From Dysgonomonas sp. HDW5A (GTDB taxonomy: Bacteria > Bacteroidota > Bacteroidia > Bacteroidales > Dysgonomonadaceae): a stretch of DNA of 64,000 nt. How positions within the stretch are numbered: the stretch's first letter is position 1; every line of letters starts with the position of its first letter. The translations under genes and the position numbers were made by a program. Below are positions 46,790 to 55,827 of the stretch, in pieces. The notes beneath the pieces are model-generated. The model saw only the letters and a list, made by a program, of their open reading frames with translations, was not told where the DNA came from and made no database searches. The stretch is from assembly GCF_011299555.1 (NCBI RefSeq), contig NZ_CP049857.1, forward strand, positions 558,001-622,000, written 5' to 3'.

Positions 46790-48481
46790 TTAGTACAATG
46801 AAAAATGTTCGGCAATAGGTCCCAATGTCAAAGCAGGGAAAAAAGCCAGAGCCGCAATGATGGCTATTACAGCAAATACCATAAGTCCAAAAGTCGAAGT
46901 ATCGGTCTTTAGCGTTCCCGCACCTTCGGGTATGTATTTCTTGCTTGCCAATAATCCTGCAATGACTACAGGTCCTATAATCGGAAGGAAACGAGACAGT
47001 AACAATACTATACCTGTACTGATATTCCACCAAGGTGTATTATCGCCCAAACCTTCGAATCCACTGCCATTATTGGCTGCCGAGGATGTATATTCGTAAA
47101 GTATTTCACTGAATCCATGAAAGCCGGGATTATTCAATGTTGAAGCTGTAAACTGTGGAAATGCGGTTGCTAAAGCGGTTGCCGTGAGAATGAGAAAAGG
47201 ATGCAGTAAAGCTATAATCATAGCAATCTTCATTTCGCGAGCCTCAATCTTTTTACCCAGAAATTCGGGAGTACGCCCCACCATCAGTCCACTGATAAAT
47301 ACGGCGAGAATTATAAATATGAAGAAGTTTAACAAACCGACTCCGCACCCTCCATAAAAGGCATTTATCATCATTGCCAATAGTTGATTCATTCCCGATA
47401 AAGGCATGGTACTGTCGTGCATCGCATTGACCGATCCTGTGGATATAACCGTAGTTACAATACTCCAGAATCCTGAGGAAGCTGCACCGAAACGAACTTC
47501 CTTACCTTCCATTGCTCCCAACGAATTATCTATGCCCATGGATGTTATAGCTGGATTTCCATTCTGTTCTAAAAGAATATTAGGTGTTACTAACAGGAGA
47601 AAGCCGATAGTCATAACTCCGAAAATCATCCACGATAGTTTTTTACGCTTGATAAAATATCCAAATGCAAAGATCATAGATAATGGAATTATCAACTGCC
47701 CGATCATCTGCATCATAAAAGTCAGATAATTGGGATTCTCAAGCGGATGTGCCGAATTTGTTGCAAAGAATCCCCCTCCATTGGTTCCGACATGCTTAAT
47801 GGCAATAAAAGCGGCAGCGGGTCCTCGTGAAACCTCAACAGTGCTTCCATCCTGCAATGTCGTCATGGTATCCTTTCCCTCGAAAGTCATGGGAGTACCG
47901 TTAAAGACTAATACCAATGCCAATACAAGAGATACAGGCAACAGTATTCTAACACACGATTTCACCAAGAAATTATAGAAATTACCTAACTGATCGGTAC
48001 TTTTTTCTCTGAATGCTTTAAATAATACAACCGCAGCAGCCATTCCGGTTCCTGCACTTACAAACTGCAAAAACATAAGCCATATCTGGCTTAAATAGCT
48101 GACTCCTGTTTCACCCGAGTAGTGCTGTAGATTACAATTTACCAAAAACGAAATGGATGTATTGAAAGCCAAGTCTGCCGACATGTTCGGATTTCCATCC
48201 GGATTTAATGGTAACCATTGCTGAGTCATTAATAAACCCATGCTAATCAGAAACCAAACTAAATTAATTGTCAACAATGCTGATAAGTGTTCTTTCCAAG
48301 TCATTTCTTTCAGAGGGTTTATTCCTCCTATCTTGAAAAGTATTCGGTCTATCGGGTCGAAAATTGGGTCAAGCCACGTTTTACTTCCTTCATAGACTTT
48401 TGAAATATATTTCCCGAGCGGAATAGCCAAAGCCACTGCGATTAAGAATGTTGTTATTATACCAAGTATTTCAGTGTTCAT
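46790..48481 (-). CDS. kdpA: Potassium-transporting ATPase channel subunit KdpA
   Basis: 563 residues with about ten membrane helices. Selectivity-loop segments typical for KdpA are present: NCNLQHYSGETGVSYLSQIWLMFLQFVSAGTGMAAAVVLFKAF, GTNGGGFFATNSAHPLENPNYLTFMMQM, FYGGCGVGLLNFFIF and YEYTSSAANNGSGFEGLGDNTPWWN. It forms the potassium-selective pore. Upstream lie a 76-bp gap with a dispersed repeat and three tiny membrane ORFs including KdpF. Confidence 0.98.
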   Translation of the reverse strand: MNTEILGIITTFLIAVALAIPLGKYISKVYEGSKTWLDPIFDPIDRILFKIGGINPLKEMTWKEHLSALLTINLVWFLISMGLLMTQQWLPLNPDGNPNMSADLAFNTSISFLVNCNLQHYSGETGVSYLSQIWLMFLQFVSAGTGMAAAVVLFKAFREKSTDQLGNFYNFLVKSCVRILLPVSLVLALVLVFNGTPMTFEGKDTMTTLQDGSTVEVSRGPAAAFIAIKHVGTNGGGFFATNSAHPLENPNYLTFMMQMIGQLIIPLSMIFAFGYFIKRKKLSWMIFGVMTIGFLLLVTPNILLEQNGNPAITSMGIDNSLGAMEGKEVRFGAASSGFWSIVTTVISTGSVNAMHDSTMPLSGMNQLLAMMINAFYGGCGVGLLNFFIFIILAVFISGLMVGRTPEFLGKKIEAREMKIAMIIALLHPFLILTATALATAFPQFTASTLNNPGFHGFSEILYEYTSSAANNGSGFEGLGDNTPWWNISTGIVLLLSRFLPIIGPVVIAGLLASKKYIPEGAGTLKTDTSTFGLMVFAVIAIIAALAFFPALTLGPIAEHFSLY

Positions 48482-48496
48482 TTTTTATTAAATTAA

Positions 48497-48535
48497 GTTC
48501 GCAGAACTATTTATTGCTTGAGTATTTTCTATGAC
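48497..48535 (+). repeat. Dispersed palindromic repeat, copy E
   Basis: GTTCGCAGAAC palindrome followed by TATTTATTGCTTGAGTATT. Same head and tail order as copies A and F. It lies inside the kdp transcript, between the 56-codon small ORF and kdpA. Confidence 0.65.
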
Positions 48536-48557
48536 TAAATATTGAAAATCTCCTATT

Positions 48558-48728
48558 TTAGTTGTTCGGAATTATTAGTCTGAGTAATATTCCAAAAAGA
48601 AGAGCGATAGAAAAGAAGAATATTAGTAAGTGCGTTGACTTAATTCTTTGCCTCCTTTCAACTAAGCAGCGTAAGTGAGAGATAAGGCGCTTTGATTTTT
48701 CAGTTTTCATATCACCAACTATTTTCAT
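48558..48728 (-). CDS. Small single-helix membrane protein in the kdp leader
   Basis: 56 residues, start ATG at 48726-48728 (a second Met is residue 7). A basic N-terminal half (SKRLISHLRCLVERRQRIKS) is followed by a hydrophobic helix (LLIFFFSIALLFGILL) and a short end. Three bases separate it from kdpF. No family recognised. Its position between kdpF and kdpA and its single helix suggest an extra small subunit or assembly factor of the potassium pump, or a sensor partner; this is inference. Confidence 0.55.
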   Translation of the reverse strand: MKIVGDMKTEKSKRLISHLRCLVERRQRIKSTHLLIFFFSIALLFGILLRLIIPNN

Positions 48729-48731
48729 TTC

Positions 48732-48809
48732 TTAAAATTTCTCAGGATGTAATAATACATACACCATATAACCTAAAACTACAATTGCGATAACGAATAA
48801 GTATAACAT
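48732..48809 (-). CDS. kdpF: KdpF small membrane subunit
   Basis: 25 residues, one helix with the form MLYLFVIAIVVLGYMVYVLL followed by HPEKF; the ending with Pro-Glu-Lys-Phe is typical of KdpF. KdpF stabilises the KdpABC complex. Start ATG at 48807-48809, four bases after the stop of the preceding tiny ORF. Confidence 0.8.
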   Translation of the reverse strand: MLYLFVIAIVVLGYMVYVLLHPEKF

Positions 48810-48813
48810 AACT

Positions 48814-48897
48814 TTAAACTTTATTGAACCATTCAATTGATCTGTAAAAGAGGGCAAAACATACTATTGCCAACACTACTAAAACTCCAACCTGCAT
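48814..48897 (-). CDS. Tiny 27-residue membrane ORF at the start of the kdp operon
   Basis: Start ATG at 48895-48897, a hydrophobic stretch VGVLVVLAIVCFALFY and a polar end RSIEWFNKV. Only 4 bases separate it from kdpF. It is the first frame after the predicted sigma-54 promoter, with a 39-base leader. Spacing and composition suggest a real small protein; a KdpF-like duplicate or a leader peptide are alternatives. Confidence 0.5.
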   Translation of the reverse strand: MQVGVLVVLAIVCFALFYRSIEWFNKV

Positions 48898-48945
48898 TTT
48901 CTTTCTTTTTTAATTAGACTTATATTTACTACGATGTTAGTATAT

Positions 48946-48963
48946 ATGCCAATCTTGTGCCAA
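48946..48963 (-). promoter_or_regulatory. Sigma-54 promoter of the kdp operon
   Basis: On the minus strand TTGGCACAAGATTGGCAT has the diagnostic GG-N10-GC spacing of -24/-12 promoters and matches TGGCAC..TTGC closely. Transcription should start near 48936, before the tiny ORF and kdpF. A palindrome TGGTATACCA (48970-48979) lies just upstream. The regulator at 49089 carries a GAFTGA motif, which fits. Confidence 0.75.
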
Positions 48964-49036
48964 CAAAATTGGTATACCATCAAGCTATTGAATAATTGAT
49001 TGTTATGAATGTTACGAAAAATGAAGGCATAAAAAA

Positions 49037-49057
49037 AGCCTATCATTTTGATAGGCT
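49037..49057 (-). terminator. Terminator of the NtrC-type regulator gene
   Basis: AGCCTATCA (49037-49045) pairs with TGATAGGCT (49049-49057). On the minus strand the stem is followed by a seven-base T-run (49037 to 49031). It separates the regulator transcript from the kdp operon. Confidence 0.85.
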
Positions 49058-49088
49058 CCTTCTCAAAACGAGAATTATATTATTGTAG

Positions 49089-50423
49089 CTATAATTTATA
49101 TTCCTCTACTTTTCGATATAATGTAGCAATACTTATTTCTAATAATCGGGCAGCTTCGGCTTTATTCCCTTTCGTATAATTCAATACTTTCTGGATATGA
49201 GACTTCTCGATACTAGTCATAGATAAAGACGAAGTTGCACTATCAGAGATATTCGATTGTTGCAATTCGAAAGGTAAACAGTCAATAGTCAATATATCCT
49301 CATCGGCAAGAATGACACTACGTTCTATAATATTTCTCAGTTCGCGAATATTACCTTTCCATGTATTTTGTTCGAGTGTTTTAATATATTCGGGAGAAAG
49401 AAGTTTTATCCGCTTATTCATCTTTGCAGCAAAAACCTGAGCAAAGTCATTTGCAAACAGCTTAATATCCTCAACCCTATTTCTCAGCGAAGGAAGTGCT
49501 ATCTGGAAAACTGACAGACGATAATACAAATCGCTTCGGAATTGCCCGTTTTCAATCTCCTTATCCAGCTCTCTGTTCGTTGCAGCTATTATCCTGACAT
49601 CAACCTTAGTCGGCTTAGTTTCTCCTATTTTAATAAACTCCTTTGTTTCGAGAACTCTCAATATTTTAGCTTGCAAATCCATAGGCATTTCACCGATTTC
49701 ATCTAAAAAGATAGTTCCGAAATTGGCTTCTTCAAACAATCCTTTCTTATCTTTTAGTGCTCCTGTAAATGCACCTGCTTTATGTCCGAATAATTCGCTT
49801 TCCAATAAATCTTTGCTGAAAGCCGAGCAATTGATAGCAACGAATGATTTATTTTTACGATTCCCTCCATAATGAATGGCTTGAGCAAAGACCTCTTTAC
49901 CTGTACCCGTTTCACCTGTCAAAAGAACGGTAGTATCAGTAGCTGCTACTTTGCGGCTCATATCAATGGCAGCTTGTATAATTCTTGATGTACCTATAAT
50001 ATTGTCGAACGAATATTTCTGCTCTACTTTTTGTTCAAGCTGAGTGACCCGTTTTGACAATTCGGTTTTCTCTAAAGCCCTATACAAAAGGGGGATAATA
50101 CGATTATTATCATCACCCTTGGTTATATAATCGAATGCTCCGTTTTTTATGGCTTGTACTCCATCGGGAATATTACCATATGCCGTCAGAAGAATTACTT
50201 CAGTCAGCGGTTGTATCTTTTTTATTTGCTGAATAAGTTCTACCCCATTGGCATCGGGTAACTTCACATCACAAATTATTGCATCGAAATCTTGCTGCTC
50301 TATTTTCTTTAGAGCAGTCGCAGCATCTTCTGCCTGAAAGACCTGAAACTTTTCCAGCTCTATGATTCGAGCCATCAGTTTACGAAGCTTTTCTTCATCA
50401 TCTATCAATAGTATTTTTTTCAC
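49089..50423 (-). CDS. NtrC-type sigma-54-dependent response regulator of the kdp operon
   Basis: 444 residues. Receiver domain 1-120 with phosphorylated Asp52 (IICDVKLPDANG), AAA+ domain about 140-375 with GETGTGKE (Walker A, 170-177), GAFTGA (217-222, contacts sigma-54) and TIFLDEIGEM (Walker B), then a Fis-type helix-turn-helix (KGNKAEAARLLEISIATLYRKVEEYKL). It lies directly upstream of kdp on the same strand, separated by a terminator and a sigma-54 promoter. In proteobacteria KdpE is an OmpR-type regulator; here this activator evidently takes its place, with the split KdpD as the likely phosphodonor (inference). Confidence 0.93.
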   Translation of the reverse strand: MKKILLIDDEEKLRKLMARIIELEKFQVFQAEDAATALKKIEQQDFDAIICDVKLPDANGVELIQQIKKIQPLTEVILLTAYGNIPDGVQAIKNGAFDYITKGDDNNRIIPLLYRALEKTELSKRVTQLEQKVEQKYSFDNIIGTSRIIQAAIDMSRKVAATDTTVLLTGETGTGKEVFAQAIHYGGNRKNKSFVAINCSAFSKDLLESELFGHKAGAFTGALKDKKGLFEEANFGTIFLDEIGEMPMDLQAKILRVLETKEFIKIGETKPTKVDVRIIAATNRELDKEIENGQFRSDLYYRLSVFQIALPSLRNRVEDIKLFANDFAQVFAAKMNKRIKLLSPEYIKTLEQNTWKGNIRELRNIIERSVILADEDILTIDCLPFELQQSNISDSATSSLSMTSIEKSHIQKVLNYTKGNKAEAARLLEISIATLYRKVEEYKL

Positions 50424-50968
50424 TATATAAAGAGTAATTGATTTGGATGTAAAAATACATTTTTTTCCGTTTGAAGAACTATTTATTATGTATACAACTA
50501 TAACAAAACCAATTACTATAAGTGAAAAAATATTTAATGATATACTTTAAAGTCATAACAACCTATCGCTGTTTTGCTTGCTCAAGCAATAAATAGTTCT
50601 TCGAACTTAATACTTCCGATAATTGGTAATATAAAATATTTACAAAACCAGCTAAGAAACAGATATAAAATAACTTATAAAAATCAATAAATTATCACCA
50701 ATAAGTCAAGTGGTACTTTTTAATCAACATACACATCAATAAAGTATCATTAATATACTAATATTAATGAATACCAAAAGAAAAAAACACATACAAAACA
50801 CTATACACAAAGCAATACATCTGAAATGGGAATAATAACAAAGAAACAATATGGATAAAAAAGTATCACTATTAGATAATAAAGCATTTGTTATGTAGTC
50901 TACTTATAAATACTTTTACGATGTTTTGTATATATTATTTAACCTTTATTGTAAATCATAGGTAAACC
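50424..50968. other. 545-bp AT-rich intergenic region before the mannan locus
   Basis: No gene seen. It separates the leftward regulator gene from the rightward susC. It contains dispersed repeat copy F (50519-50608). The rest is very AT-rich and should hold the promoters of both flanking genes; near the susC start the stretch at 50918-50945 is promoter-like, but I found no exact TAnnTTTG box. No copy of the GTCAAAATATCCCCC operator is present, so this locus probably has another regulator outside the window. Confidence 0.6.
50519..50608 (-). repeat. Dispersed palindromic repeat, copy F
   Basis: On the minus strand it starts with GTTCGAAGAAC (50606 to 50596), then TATTTATTGCTTGAGCAAGC, then a tail that matches copy A down to an ATATTTAATGA stretch. 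Copies A and F align over about 80 bases. Confidence 0.75.
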
Positions 50969-53900
50969 ATGAAGAAAATCCTTTATTTTTTGTTCCTATT
51001 CTGTGTCATGCCCGCCCTTGTGCATGCTCAGGATTTCCTGATCACAGGAAAAGTGACGGACGCAAACGATAGTTCGCCATTAGTCGGAGTAACTGTCAAA
51101 AATCAGTCTCAATCATCTACAATTACTGATTTGGATGGAAGCTATAGTATAAAAGCTAAAAAAGGTGACGTTCTCACATTCTCTTTTCTGGGCATGCTAA
51201 GCCAAAGTGTGAAAGTAGAATCAAACAAAAGTATCAATGTAGCATTAAAAGATGATAATGTAGCATTAAGTGAAATTGTTGTTGTTGGATATGGAACCAT
51301 GAAAAAGAAAGACCTCACAGGTTCTGTTTCTTCTTTAGATGGTGATAAACTAAGAGAAATGCCTGTCGCTAATCTCGATCAGGCTCTACAGGGAAGACTT
51401 GCCGGTGTACAGGTGACATCCAACTCGGGAACTCCCGGAGCTGCCACATCGATACGGATTCGCGGTGCAAGTTCTATTACCTCAGACAACGAACCTCTTT
51501 ATGTTATTGACGGAATCCCCATGCAAGGATCAGGAGCTGAAATTGCCGGTTTCGACTGGGCAGGAGGATCAAACGGACAAAACAAAGTAAACCCGCTTGC
51601 AGCAATTGCTCCAAGTGATATTGTTAGCATCGATGTATTAAAAGACGCTTCGGCTTCGGCTATCTACGGATCGGCAGGAGCTAACGGGGTTGTAATAGTT
51701 ACTACACGCCGCGGTAAAGCCGGCGAAGTAAAAATAAGCTATGATGGTTTTGCATCAGTATCGAACATCCCTAAAAAACTCGACATGATGGATCTTCGTC
51801 AATATGCTGTTTACCAACAACAATTATCAGCAGATCTGGGAAATACTCTTTCGGACTACTTTAAAGACCCTTCACTATTAGGTAAGGGACAAGACTGGCA
51901 GGATGCTGTATTTCGCAGTGCATGGGCACAGAGCCATAATGTTTCGGCAAACGGAGGATCCGATAAGATTCAGTTCTCGGCTTCGGGTGGATGGTATAGC
52001 CAAGACGGTATTGTTATAGGATCGGGTTTCGAACGTTTCAACTCCCGTTTCAATTTCGATGCTCAGGCTCGTAAATGGCTCAGACTGGGTGGTTCTCTTG
52101 CTTATTCGCGCACCAATGAAACCATTACTCTTAATGATGGGGGTGACGGTGTTATTATGTCTGCCCTTATGATGGGCCCCAATGTACCTGTAAGAGATAT
52201 GGATGGTAATTATGCAGGTCCCGAATCGGTCGAAGGTGTATCATGGAATCCTGTTGCAATAGCTATGCAACGTAATAATAAACTGCTTCGCAATCGTACG
52301 ATGGGTAATTTTTATGCATCGGCAGATATAACAAAAGGATTGGTTTTCAGGGCTGAATATTCATTTGATGCTTCTAACAATACCAATAAGGCGTTTCACC
52401 CTACTTTTCATTGGGGGGCATTGAAGAATGACATTAACCGTATCATGCAACGTGAAGATCAATCGATCTTCTGGATTCAAAAAAATTACCTGACATGGGA
52501 CAGAACATTCAAAACAAAGCATAATATAAACCTGATGGCGGGATTTGAAGCCCAAAAATCAGCATGGGAAGGAACTCAGCTAATAAAAAATAACCTAACG
52601 ACAGACGATATACATGTGATTGGCATTGACGGATCATACGAAACGAACTCCGGCTGGAAAGACGAATCAACCCAAGTTTCGGTATTCGGCCGTGCTAATT
52701 ACAATTATGATAATAAATACTATTTAACTGCGACTATGCGTCGTGACGGATCGTCTAAATTCGGCCCCGATAACCGTTGGGGAAATTTCCCTTCGTTAGC
52801 AGCCGCCTGGCGTATTACGGAAGAGTCTTTTATGAAAAACCTGACAGATATCTCAAACCTGAAACTTCGTTTGGGTTATGGTATGGTGGGTAACTCCAAT
52901 ATCGGAACCTATCTTTTCGGGTCGTCCATGTCTGCCATGTCTACCCCTTTGGGAACAGGATACCGTGCAACAAAAATCTCGAATCCCAACTTGAAATGGG
53001 AAACATCGGTTCAATATAATGCAGGTATCGACTTAGGCTTATTCGGTGGAAGAGTAGACCTAACAGTAGATGTGTATTCTAAAAGGACAAAAGACCTTTT
53101 GCTCCAAATTTCAATCCCCAGCTACTTAGGCGGATCAGATTATAATGACATCCAAGCTCCTTATGCAAACATTGGACGTGTAGACAACAAAGGAATCGAT
53201 ATATCACTTTCGACACATAATATCAAAAATAAAGATTTCAACTGGACGTCTAACGTTATATTTTCTCTGAACAGGGGAAAGGTGAAAGAACTTAACGATG
53301 ACAGTCAGGCTATTTATGGTAGCTTAAACTGGTACGCCGAATTCCAAACTGCTACAATAACCAAAGTAGGTCAGCCATTAGGTGTATTTTACGGTTACAA
53401 AACAGATGGTCTTTTTAAAGATAAAGAAGACATACTGAATCATTCGGTACAAAAGGCCGACCCAACAAACAGTAAAGTTAATTATGTAAACAAAACCGGA
53501 GGTGTTTGGGTTGGTGACATGAAGTTTGTAGACTTAAATGACGATGGTATTATTGATACCAATGACCAGACTATAATAGGCGACCCGAATCCTGATTTTA
53601 CATTCGGATTCAACAATAACTTTACATTTAAAAGCTTCGATTTAGGTATTGCAATGAACGGATCGGTAGGCGGAGATATTCTCAACTACTCGCGTGTGCT
53701 TATCGAGGGACAAACAAGTATATGGAATAATCAATCGACTGCCGTTATAGGTCGTGCTCAGATCGGCTTGCGTGATCCTCTTGGTTCTGCTACCGATCCT
53801 AATAATGTTTATCTTCTTAATCCATCGGCAAGCGTACCACGTGCTGCAACTAACGATGTAAACCGAAACAACCGTATGTCGGATCGTTTTATCGAAGATG

Positions 53901-54145
53901 GTTCTTTCCTTCGTCTTGCCAATATTTCTTTGGGATATACTTTACCTAAAAATATAGTAAGCAAATTAAATATCGACAGGCTCAGGGTTTATGTAAGTGG
54001 TCAAAATCTTTTCACCATCACAGGCTATTCGGGCTATGATCCTGAAATCGGTGCATACAATCAAAACTCTTTGTTGCAAAATATCGACATGGGACACTAT
54101 CCTCTTCCTCGTATGTTCACATTCGGACTAAATCTAGGTTTTTAA
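50969..54145 (+). CDS. SusC-family TonB-dependent outer membrane transporter (mannan locus)
   Basis: 1058 residues. Signal peptide (MKKILYFLFLFCVMPALVHAQ), regulatory domain (LITGKVTDANDSSPLVGVTVKNQ, about 24-95), TonB-box region SEIVVVGYGTMKKKDLTGSV, plug with SASAIYGSAGANGVVIVTTRRG, then the barrel ending in MFTFGLNLGF. With the SusD encoded 18 bases downstream it should import mannan or glucomannan oligosaccharides, judged from the GH26, GH5 and esterase genes that follow. It is only a distant paralog of the two pectin-locus SusC proteins. Confidence 0.95.
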   Translation: MKKILYFLFLFCVMPALVHAQDFLITGKVTDANDSSPLVGVTVKNQSQSSTITDLDGSYSIKAKKGDVLTFSFLGMLSQSVKVESNKSINVALKDDNVALSEIVVVGYGTMKKKDLTGSVSSLDGDKLREMPVANLDQALQGRLAGVQVTSNSGTPGAATSIRIRGASSITSDNEPLYVIDGIPMQGSGAEIAGFDWAGGSNGQNKVNPLAAIAPSDIVSIDVLKDASASAIYGSAGANGVVIVTTRRGKAGEVKISYDGFASVSNIPKKLDMMDLRQYAVYQQQLSADLGNTLSDYFKDPSLLGKGQDWQDAVFRSAWAQSHNVSANGGSDKIQFSASGGWYSQDGIVIGSGFERFNSRFNFDAQARKWLRLGGSLAYSRTNETITLNDGGDGVIMSALMMGPNVPVRDMDGNYAGPESVEGVSWNPVAIAMQRNNKLLRNRTMGNFYASADITKGLVFRAEYSFDASNNTNKAFHPTFHWGALKNDINRIMQREDQSIFWIQKNYLTWDRTFKTKHNINLMAGFEAQKSAWEGTQLIKNNLTTDDIHVIGIDGSYETNSGWKDESTQVSVFGRANYNYDNKYYLTATMRRDGSSKFGPDNRWGNFPSLAAAWRITEESFMKNLTDISNLKLRLGYGMVGNSNIGTYLFGSSMSAMSTPLGTGYRATKISNPNLKWETSVQYNAGIDLGLFGGRVDLTVDVYSKRTKDLLLQISIPSYLGGSDYNDIQAPYANIGRVDNKGIDISLSTHNIKNKDFNWTSNVIFSLNRGKVKELNDDSQAIYGSLNWYAEFQTATITKVGQPLGVFYGYKTDGLFKDKEDILNHSVQKADPTNSKVNYVNKTGGVWVGDMKFVDLNDDGIIDTNDQTIIGDPNPDFTFGFNNNFTFKSFDLGIAMNGSVGGDILNYSRVLIEGQTSIWNNQSTAVIGRAQIGLRDPLGSATDPNNVYLLNPSASVPRAATNDVNRNNRMSDRFIEDGSFLRLANISLGYTLPKNIVSKLNIDRLRVYVSGQNLFTITGYSGYDPEIGAYNQNSLLQNIDMGHYPLPRMFTFGLNLGF

Positions 54146-54163
54146 TTTAAGGGAATTACGATC

Positions 54164-55819
54164 ATGAAAAAAATTATAAAATATATAAGTCTGGCTGTTA
54201 TCCTATTGACTACAGCATCTTGCAACGACTTCTTAACAGTCACTCCGCAAGATTCATTGACTACAGACAATTATTACAATAGCGAATCGAAAATACGTGC
54301 CAATACTGCCACCTTATACGGTAGTGTATGGTGGGATTTTCACAGTCAGTTCATGTGGCTTGCCGGAGATCAAATGGCAGGTGATCTTTATTATACTTAC
54401 GATCAGGAAGGTCAGTTCTTCTTTTTCAGTTATAACAATGGTAATGCATATATTACCAGAGGGTGGAAAGGATTATTCCGTGTAGTATCGTATGCCAACT
54501 CGGTTATTAATGATATGCCTCCCGCAGCAACTAATGTTTCTCAGGAAGTTATAAACAGGGCTGTAGCGGAAGGACGTTTTGTGCGCGCAGTTGCTTATTA
54601 TTACCTCACCGAATATTGGGGCGAAGTGCCCATTATAGAGAATTCGACAGAAAAAATAGTATCGGGTGATCTTTTCGTACCCAAGAATACACGCAAAAGC
54701 TGTTACGAATTTATGATTCGTGATCTTGAATATGCGGCAAATACCCTTCCCGACAAAGATGCTCAACTGGGTCGTGCTACTAAATGGGCAGCCAAAGCAA
54801 TGCTGGCTAAAGTACATCTGACTTATGCAGCTTCGGCAGTAGGCAATTCGGCAGTATATGGTGATGCCACTACTCATTTCACCAAGGCCAAAGAATTATG
54901 TACCGAGATTATCGAAAAGAGTGGACGAACCCTTGATGCTGATTACCAAAACTTATTTACAGTAGAAGGTAACAACGCAAGTGAATCATTATTTGCAATA
55001 CAATGCCAAACCGGAACATACGGAGGCGGTAATTCGCGTAACGCAAACTTTTCAAGAAGCTCCGTCATAGCCGACCAAACCTGGGGAGCAGGAAAAGGAC
55101 CAACTCTTGACCTTCAAAAAGCTTTCGATCAGCAAAAAGATGTTCGTCGCAGATGGACATATATGAAACAAAATGATAAATATCCGATGCTTAACAAAGT
55201 CAATGGAGGTTATACATACAACAATTTTGTGGAAGCTGATAACGAAAATCCGAATGAGATTCTGGCACATATCAAAAAATATGTAATAGGTAAAGCATCC
55301 GATACCGATAATAAAGTAGGTTTAAATCAGGATGCTGCAAATAATATTCACATCATTCGTTTAGCTGACGTTTATCTGATGTACGGAGAAGCAGTATTAG
55401 GTGCTAGTGCATCCACAAGTGATGCTAAAGCTCTAGAGTATTTCAATGCCGTACATAGCGACCGTGCAGGTCTTACCGAAGCAACATCGCTAACGTTCGA
55501 AAGTATTCTTAAAGAACGCCGTTTAGAATTTGCTTTCGAAGCACTTCGCTGGTTGGATATCAAACGGTATTATTATCGTAACCCAAGTGCAGCACTTGCC
55601 CTGCTGAACAGCCAAAAACGCGAGTTAATATATGTTCTGAAAGACGGCTACTCTTCGGCTGAAGATAAAAATAACAATAGCAATTACGAGGAGTTTGAAC
55701 CCGCAGCAGGATTTGTAAGAGTATACGATTCTCAGATGTACTTACCTATTCCGGCAGAAGCACTTACAGGCAATCCTCGCTTTAAAGAAGATGCAGTTGA
55801 TTACACTTTTAACGATTGA
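54164..55819 (+). CDS. SusD-family surface glycan-binding lipoprotein (mannan locus)
   Basis: 551 residues with lipoprotein signal MKKIIKYISLAVILLTTASCNDF (Cys20). SusD/RagB marks: TTDNYYNSESKIRANTATLYGSVWW, EGRFVRAVAYYYLTEYWGEVPI, IHIIRLADVYLMYGEAVLG and the C-terminal SILKERRLEFAFEALRWLDIKRYYY and MYLPIPAEALTGNP segments. It captures the polysaccharide at the cell surface for the SusC channel encoded just upstream. Confidence 0.94.
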   Translation: MKKIIKYISLAVILLTTASCNDFLTVTPQDSLTTDNYYNSESKIRANTATLYGSVWWDFHSQFMWLAGDQMAGDLYYTYDQEGQFFFFSYNNGNAYITRGWKGLFRVVSYANSVINDMPPAATNVSQEVINRAVAEGRFVRAVAYYYLTEYWGEVPIIENSTEKIVSGDLFVPKNTRKSCYEFMIRDLEYAANTLPDKDAQLGRATKWAAKAMLAKVHLTYAASAVGNSAVYGDATTHFTKAKELCTEIIEKSGRTLDADYQNLFTVEGNNASESLFAIQCQTGTYGGGNSRNANFSRSSVIADQTWGAGKGPTLDLQKAFDQQKDVRRRWTYMKQNDKYPMLNKVNGGYTYNNFVEADNENPNEILAHIKKYVIGKASDTDNKVGLNQDAANNIHIIRLADVYLMYGEAVLGASASTSDAKALEYFNAVHSDRAGLTEATSLTFESILKERRLEFAFEALRWLDIKRYYYRNPSAALALLNSQKRELIYVLKDGYSSAEDKNNNSNYEEFEPAAGFVRVYDSQMYLPIPAEALTGNPRFKEDAVDYTFND

Positions 55820-55827
55820 TTAAGACC

